64,000 nucleotides of DNA from Hymenobacter glacieicola (lineage in GTDB: Bacteria; Bacteroidota; Bacteroidia; Cytophagales; Hymenobacteraceae): the NCBI RefSeq assembly GCF_014640315.1, contig NZ_BMGS01000004.1, forward strand, positions 62,001-126,000, in the 5' to 3' direction. Positions 61,375 to 64,000 of this stretch are shown here, piece after piece (position 1 is the first letter of the stretch; each line of letters begins with the position of its first letter). A program made the position numbers and the translations under genes. The notes below the pieces were generated by a model, which saw only the letters and a list, made by a program, of their open reading frames with translations, was not told the DNA's origin and did no database searches.

Positions 61375-62139
61375 ATGTTGTCTTCCCCTGCGCCCTCTAC
61401 AACCACCGCCGTTCCGGCTGCCCTGCCCTTGCTAACCCAGGACTACCGCGCCTACACCGCCGCCGATCAGCACGTATGGCAGCTGCTCTTCGACCGTCAG
61501 ATGGCTTTGCTGCCCGGCCGGGCGGCTGATGCTTTCCTGACTGGCGTGCAGCAGATTGGGTTTACGCGGGAGGCTATTCCGGATTTTCGGGAGGTGAACC
61601 CGCGGCTGCGGGAGCTGACGGGTTGGGAGCTGGTAGTAGTGCCCGGTATCGTAGATGATGCCATTTTCTTTGGGCTGCTGGCGGAAAAGAAGTTTCCGGC
61701 TACCACTTGGCTGCGGAAGCTAGAGCAGCTTGACTACCTCGAAGAGCCCGACATGTTCCACGACGTGTTTGGGCACGTGCCGCTCCTCACCAATCCGGAA
61801 TTTGCCGCGTTTCTGCAGCAGTTGGGCGCGGCGGCTCAGCACTACCGCCACCAGCCCAATTCGCTGGAGCTGTTTACGCGCCTGTACTGGTTTACGGCGG
61901 AGTTTGGCTTGCTCAGCCAGCCCGAAGGCCTGCGCATTTACGGCGCTGGTCTGCTCTCCTCGCACGGAGAAGTTAAGTTCAGCCTCAGCGAAAAGCCTAC
62001 CCGCTTGCCATTTACGCTCGCCGGGGTACTGGAAACGGCTTTTGAAAAGGACAAATTTCAGGAGTTGTATTTCGTGCTGGAAAGTATGCAGCAGCTCCCC
62101 GAAAGCCTGGCCGAACTGCAAGCCCAGTTGGCAGGGTAG
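61375..62139 (+). CDS. phhA: Phenylalanine 4-hydroxylase
   Basis: The 254-residue enzyme converts phenylalanine to tyrosine with oxygen and a pterin cofactor. Iron ligands are intact: His129 and His134 in MFHDVFGHVPLL and Glu176 in YWFTAEFGL. IYGAGLLSSHGEVKFSLSEKP lies near residue 188, as in active bacterial and animal enzymes. The ATG at 61375 is used; an in-frame start far upstream at 61174 would run through the leader and terminator. Expression is predicted to be attenuated by tyrosine supply through the leader at 61205-61288. It is a paralogue of the gene at 60268 and the two probably arose by tandem duplication. Confidence 0.93.
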   Translation: MLSSPAPSTTTAVPAALPLLTQDYRAYTAADQHVWQLLFDRQMALLPGRAADAFLTGVQQIGFTREAIPDFREVNPRLRELTGWELVVVPGIVDDAIFFGLLAEKKFPATTWLRKLEQLDYLEEPDMFHDVFGHVPLLTNPEFAAFLQQLGAAAQHYRHQPNSLELFTRLYWFTAEFGLLSQPEGLRIYGAGLLSSHGEVKFSLSEKPTRLPFTLAGVLETAFEKDKFQELYFVLESMQQLPESLAELQAQLAG

Positions 62140-62287
62140 TGGTGAATGGTGAAGTACTGAGCTGAGCCTGTCGTGCCCGCCCACAAACAGGCACACGGGC
62201 CACAGGGGTAGCCCAACCGTGGCGTCTACTAGTCGTGATACTCCAATCATCGGGAGCTGCATAGAGCTCAGGGAGAGGGTAACATAT

Positions 62288-62317
62288 AAAAAGGCTACCT
62301 CTCGGGGTAGCCTTTTT
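62288..62317. terminator. Bidirectional terminator
   Basis: Arms AAAAAGGCTACC and GGTAGCCTTTTT are exact complements with a six-base loop, so it can serve the hydroxylase gene (plus) and the hydrolase gene (minus). Confidence 0.9.
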
Positions 62318-62366
62318 CATAAAATCAGAATCCGTGAAATTCGATAAATCCGTCTAAATCCGTGAT

Positions 62367-63227
62367 TTACTTGAGTTTCAGATTTTTCTTGAGGTAGGCT
62401 ACGGAGGCGGCGTGAGCATCCTCGGCGAAGGTTTTGCTGTACTTGGGGTTGGAGGGGTTGGCAAAGGCGTGGTCGGCGTCGTAGGCTTTCACGGTGAGGC
62501 CTTTTTTAGCGGCTGCCATGTCCTTTTCAAACTGGCTTACTACCTCCTGGTTGATCCACTTATCCTGCTTGGCAAAAACGAAAAGCACGTCCGTGTTCAA
62601 GGTTTTAAGTTTGGCTACGTCCTTTTCGGGCATGCCGTAGTACGCCACGCAGCCCTTGGCTTTGGGCCCGGCCAGCAAGGCCGTCTGGATGCTCCAGCCC
62701 CCACCGAAGCACCACCCGATGCTGGCTACCTGGGCCCGGGGGCCGGCGTGCAGCAGCGCCCCGTTGATAATGGCTTGGGCACGCTCGGTTTTTACGCCCT
62801 GCATGAGCTTGCCGGCCTGGTCAGCGTCGGTGGCCACTTGGCCGTCGTAGAGGTCCAAGGCAATGACGTTGACGCCGGGCAGTTCCTTGGCAAAGCGGGC
62901 CGCTTCCTGCTTGATGTGGTCGTTCAGGCCCCACCACTCATGAATGACCAGCAGGTACTTATCGGAGCGGACGTTGCTCTTGATTTCGAAAGCCTTGCTG
63001 CTCTGGCCATCGGTAGTCTTGAACTCCACCATTTCGCCGGTGCCCTGGTAGGTAAAGGGTAGAGGCGCATCGTGGCCCCCGGAAAAGTCCTCGTTGGAAG
63101 CCAGCATGGCAAACACCTCCGTGGCATTCTGGGCGGCGGCCGGCTTGGCGCAGCAGCTCAGGGTTTGGGCCGAAGCCATGGATACTACGCTAAGCAGCGC
63201 CGCACAAAGAGTCCAGAGTTTTTTCAT
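62367..63227 (-). CDS. Exported dienelactone hydrolase family protein
   Basis: From the ATG at 63227 the product is 286 residues with a signal peptide (MKKLWTLCAALLSVVSMASA). The alpha/beta hydrolase domain carries the Cys nucleophile in SIGWCFGGGWS (near residue 165), VIHEWWGLND near residue 95 and the His in DADHAFANPS near residue 250, all as in dienelactone hydrolases. A Cys pair (SCCAKP) follows the signal. The substrate is unknown; many such proteins have broad ester activity. The in-frame start at 63269 would put 14 residues before the signal. Confidence 0.88.
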   Translation of the reverse strand: MKKLWTLCAALLSVVSMASAQTLSCCAKPAAAQNATEVFAMLASNEDFSGGHDAPLPFTYQGTGEMVEFKTTDGQSSKAFEIKSNVRSDKYLLVIHEWWGLNDHIKQEAARFAKELPGVNVIALDLYDGQVATDADQAGKLMQGVKTERAQAIINGALLHAGPRAQVASIGWCFGGGWSIQTALLAGPKAKGCVAYYGMPEKDVAKLKTLNTDVLFVFAKQDKWINQEVVSQFEKDMAAAKKGLTVKAYDADHAFANPSNPKYSKTFAEDAHAASVAYLKKNLKLK

Positions 63228-63350
63228 GGGTAGGGAAAAGAGAAGTAAAACGCAGCAGTCCAGCGGCACTTATGTAACTACACGAGTGCTGCTGGACTGC
63301 TTAAACTCCAGATAAGCCGTTTGGTTTCGGAAAAGCCTGCCTTGCGTTGC

Positions 63351-63436
63351 CTGTCCTTCTAATGCAGCCGGAATCTAAACTAAGTACTAGGTGATTTTTC
63401 CGGTAAACGCAGATTCCTTCGGCGTAAGAAGGACAG
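63351..63436. repeat. Dispersed inverted repeat (CTGTCCTTCT type)
   Basis: Outer arms CTGTCCTTCT (63351-63360) and AGAAGGACAG (63427-63436) are complementary, with inner GGAATCT/AGATTCC. It is a diverged member of the family at 52958-53055. Confidence 0.75.
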
Positions 63437-63461
63437 ACGAATTGTTCACCACAGGCCAGCG

Positions 63462-64000
63462 CTAAGCCGTCCGCACGAAGGCTTGCAGCTCGGTTAGCAA
63501 GGCGTAGAGGCCAACGTAGGTGCGGTTGAGGTAAATGAAGTGCTCGGAGCCCCGTGGTTCCCGCTGCTGGCGTAGCTCGGGCTGCTGCAGCAGGTCATCG
63601 CCGAGGGCATACAGGCTCTGCAGGTAGGTCGGGTCGCCGAAGTCGAACGATGCTTGACGAAACGGCCGGCCCACCAGTTCCAGGGAGGCTTGCATAGTGG
63701 CTACGTAGAAGTTTCGTTGGGTTTCCGGATCCTGAGGGCGCACCACGCCGGCCTCGGTCAGCAAGGCCGTTAGCCGGGCTGGGTCGGCCAGGGTTTCGGG
63801 GGCAAGCAAGGCCGTGAACAGCCGGTGCACCTCGGCCGGAATTTCCTTGACGCAGCCAAAATCCAGCACGCCTACCGTGCCACCGGCCTCGGCGCGCAGC
63901 AGGAAGTTGCCGGGGTGCGGATCGGCGTGTACCTGCCGTAGCGTATTAAACTGGAACATGTAAAAGTCCCAGAGAGCCTGCCCGAGCTGGTTACGGACGG
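63462..64000 (-). CDS. ABC1/AarF (UbiB-like) kinase, C-terminal part
   Basis: The leftward gene runs off the right end of the window. The 179 visible residues include the catalytic loop HADPHPGNFLL and the metal motif VGVLDFGCVKEIP, typical of ABC1 atypical kinases. The frame stays open to base 64000 (VRNQLGQALWDFYMFQF upstream of the first Met seen). UbiB-like members support quinone synthesis, but other ABC1 kinases in Bacteroidota have unknown targets. The N-terminal part is missing here. Confidence 0.86.
   Translation of the reverse strand, partial: VRNQLGQALWDFYMFQFNTLRQVHADPHPGNFLLRAEAGGTVGVLDFGCVKEIPAEVHRLFTALLAPETLADPARLTALLTEAGVVRPQDPETQRNFYVATMQASLELVGRPFRQASFDFGDPTYLQSLYALGDDLLQQPELRQQREPRGSEHFIYLNRTYVGLYALLTELQAFVRTA

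Noticed and set aside
1..64000. CRISPR arrays, tRNA or rRNA genes, complete insertion sequences, prophage
   Set aside because: No regularly spaced repeats, clover-leaf sequences, rRNA motifs, transposases or integrases were seen. Palindromes present are single or nested hairpins, not spaced arrays.

Overview
The window looks like a chromosomal segment of a GC-rich member of the Bacteroidota, most likely the Cytophagales and close to Hymenobacter. The reasons are SusC/SusD/SusE genes, type IX secretion C-terminal tails, an AMP nucleosidase of the short Bacteroidota type, promoters of the Bacteroidota form TTG-N19-TAnnTTTG, little use of Shine-Dalgarno sequences, and many intergenic inverted repeats with GTCATnCTGAGC or GTCCTTCCGAGC ends. 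The genus is an inference from gene content and style. No tRNA, rRNA, CRISPR array, prophage or complete insertion sequence was seen.

Layout. 1-7263: a molybdenum hydroxylase cluster (end of a 2Fe-2S subunit, FAD/4Fe-4S subunit, molybdopterin subunit, XdhC-type maturation factor, MocA-type nucleotidyltransferase), split by a convergent S8 protease lipoprotein. 7361-23883: mostly housekeeping genes, namely a UMF1-family transporter, DinB-like protein, amidohydrolase, AMP nucleosidase, an orphan HsdR-N-like nuclease domain, LTA-synthase-like sulfatase, alanine dehydrogenase, a DUF1573 protein, a fused E1 2-oxoacid dehydrogenase, a LuxE-like protein and an unusual sigma-54-type response regulator without a DNA-binding domain. 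24027-49344: carbohydrate use and the cell surface, namely a GH2/GH5 pair, M1 peptidase, Smr protein, GH13 amylase with a sorting tail, N-acetylglucosamine kinase, a SusC-SusD-SusE operon and an esterase. The RNase P RNA gene lies inside this region on the minus strand, and a decayed SusC remnant lies near 34.2 kb.

49390-58186: a complete tryptophan operon, trpE-G-D-C-F-B-A followed by a DAHP synthase gene. It is preceded by a promoter, a leader peptide with three consecutive Trp codons and an intrinsic terminator, the classical layout for attenuation. Its intergenic gaps carry several palindromic repeats.

60067-62139: the most interesting part. Two aromatic amino acid hydroxylase genes lie in tandem, each behind its own short leader ORF and intrinsic terminator. 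The leader of the second encodes YYAYAYY, and its RNA can fold into protector, antiterminator and terminator hairpins. This predicts tyrosine-sensing attenuation of the enzyme that makes tyrosine from phenylalanine. The first hydroxylase has Gln where the iron-binding Glu of the family should be, so it is a candidate pseudoenzyme or altered enzyme. The window ends with a dienelactone hydrolase-like protein and the C-terminal part of an ABC1/AarF-family kinase.
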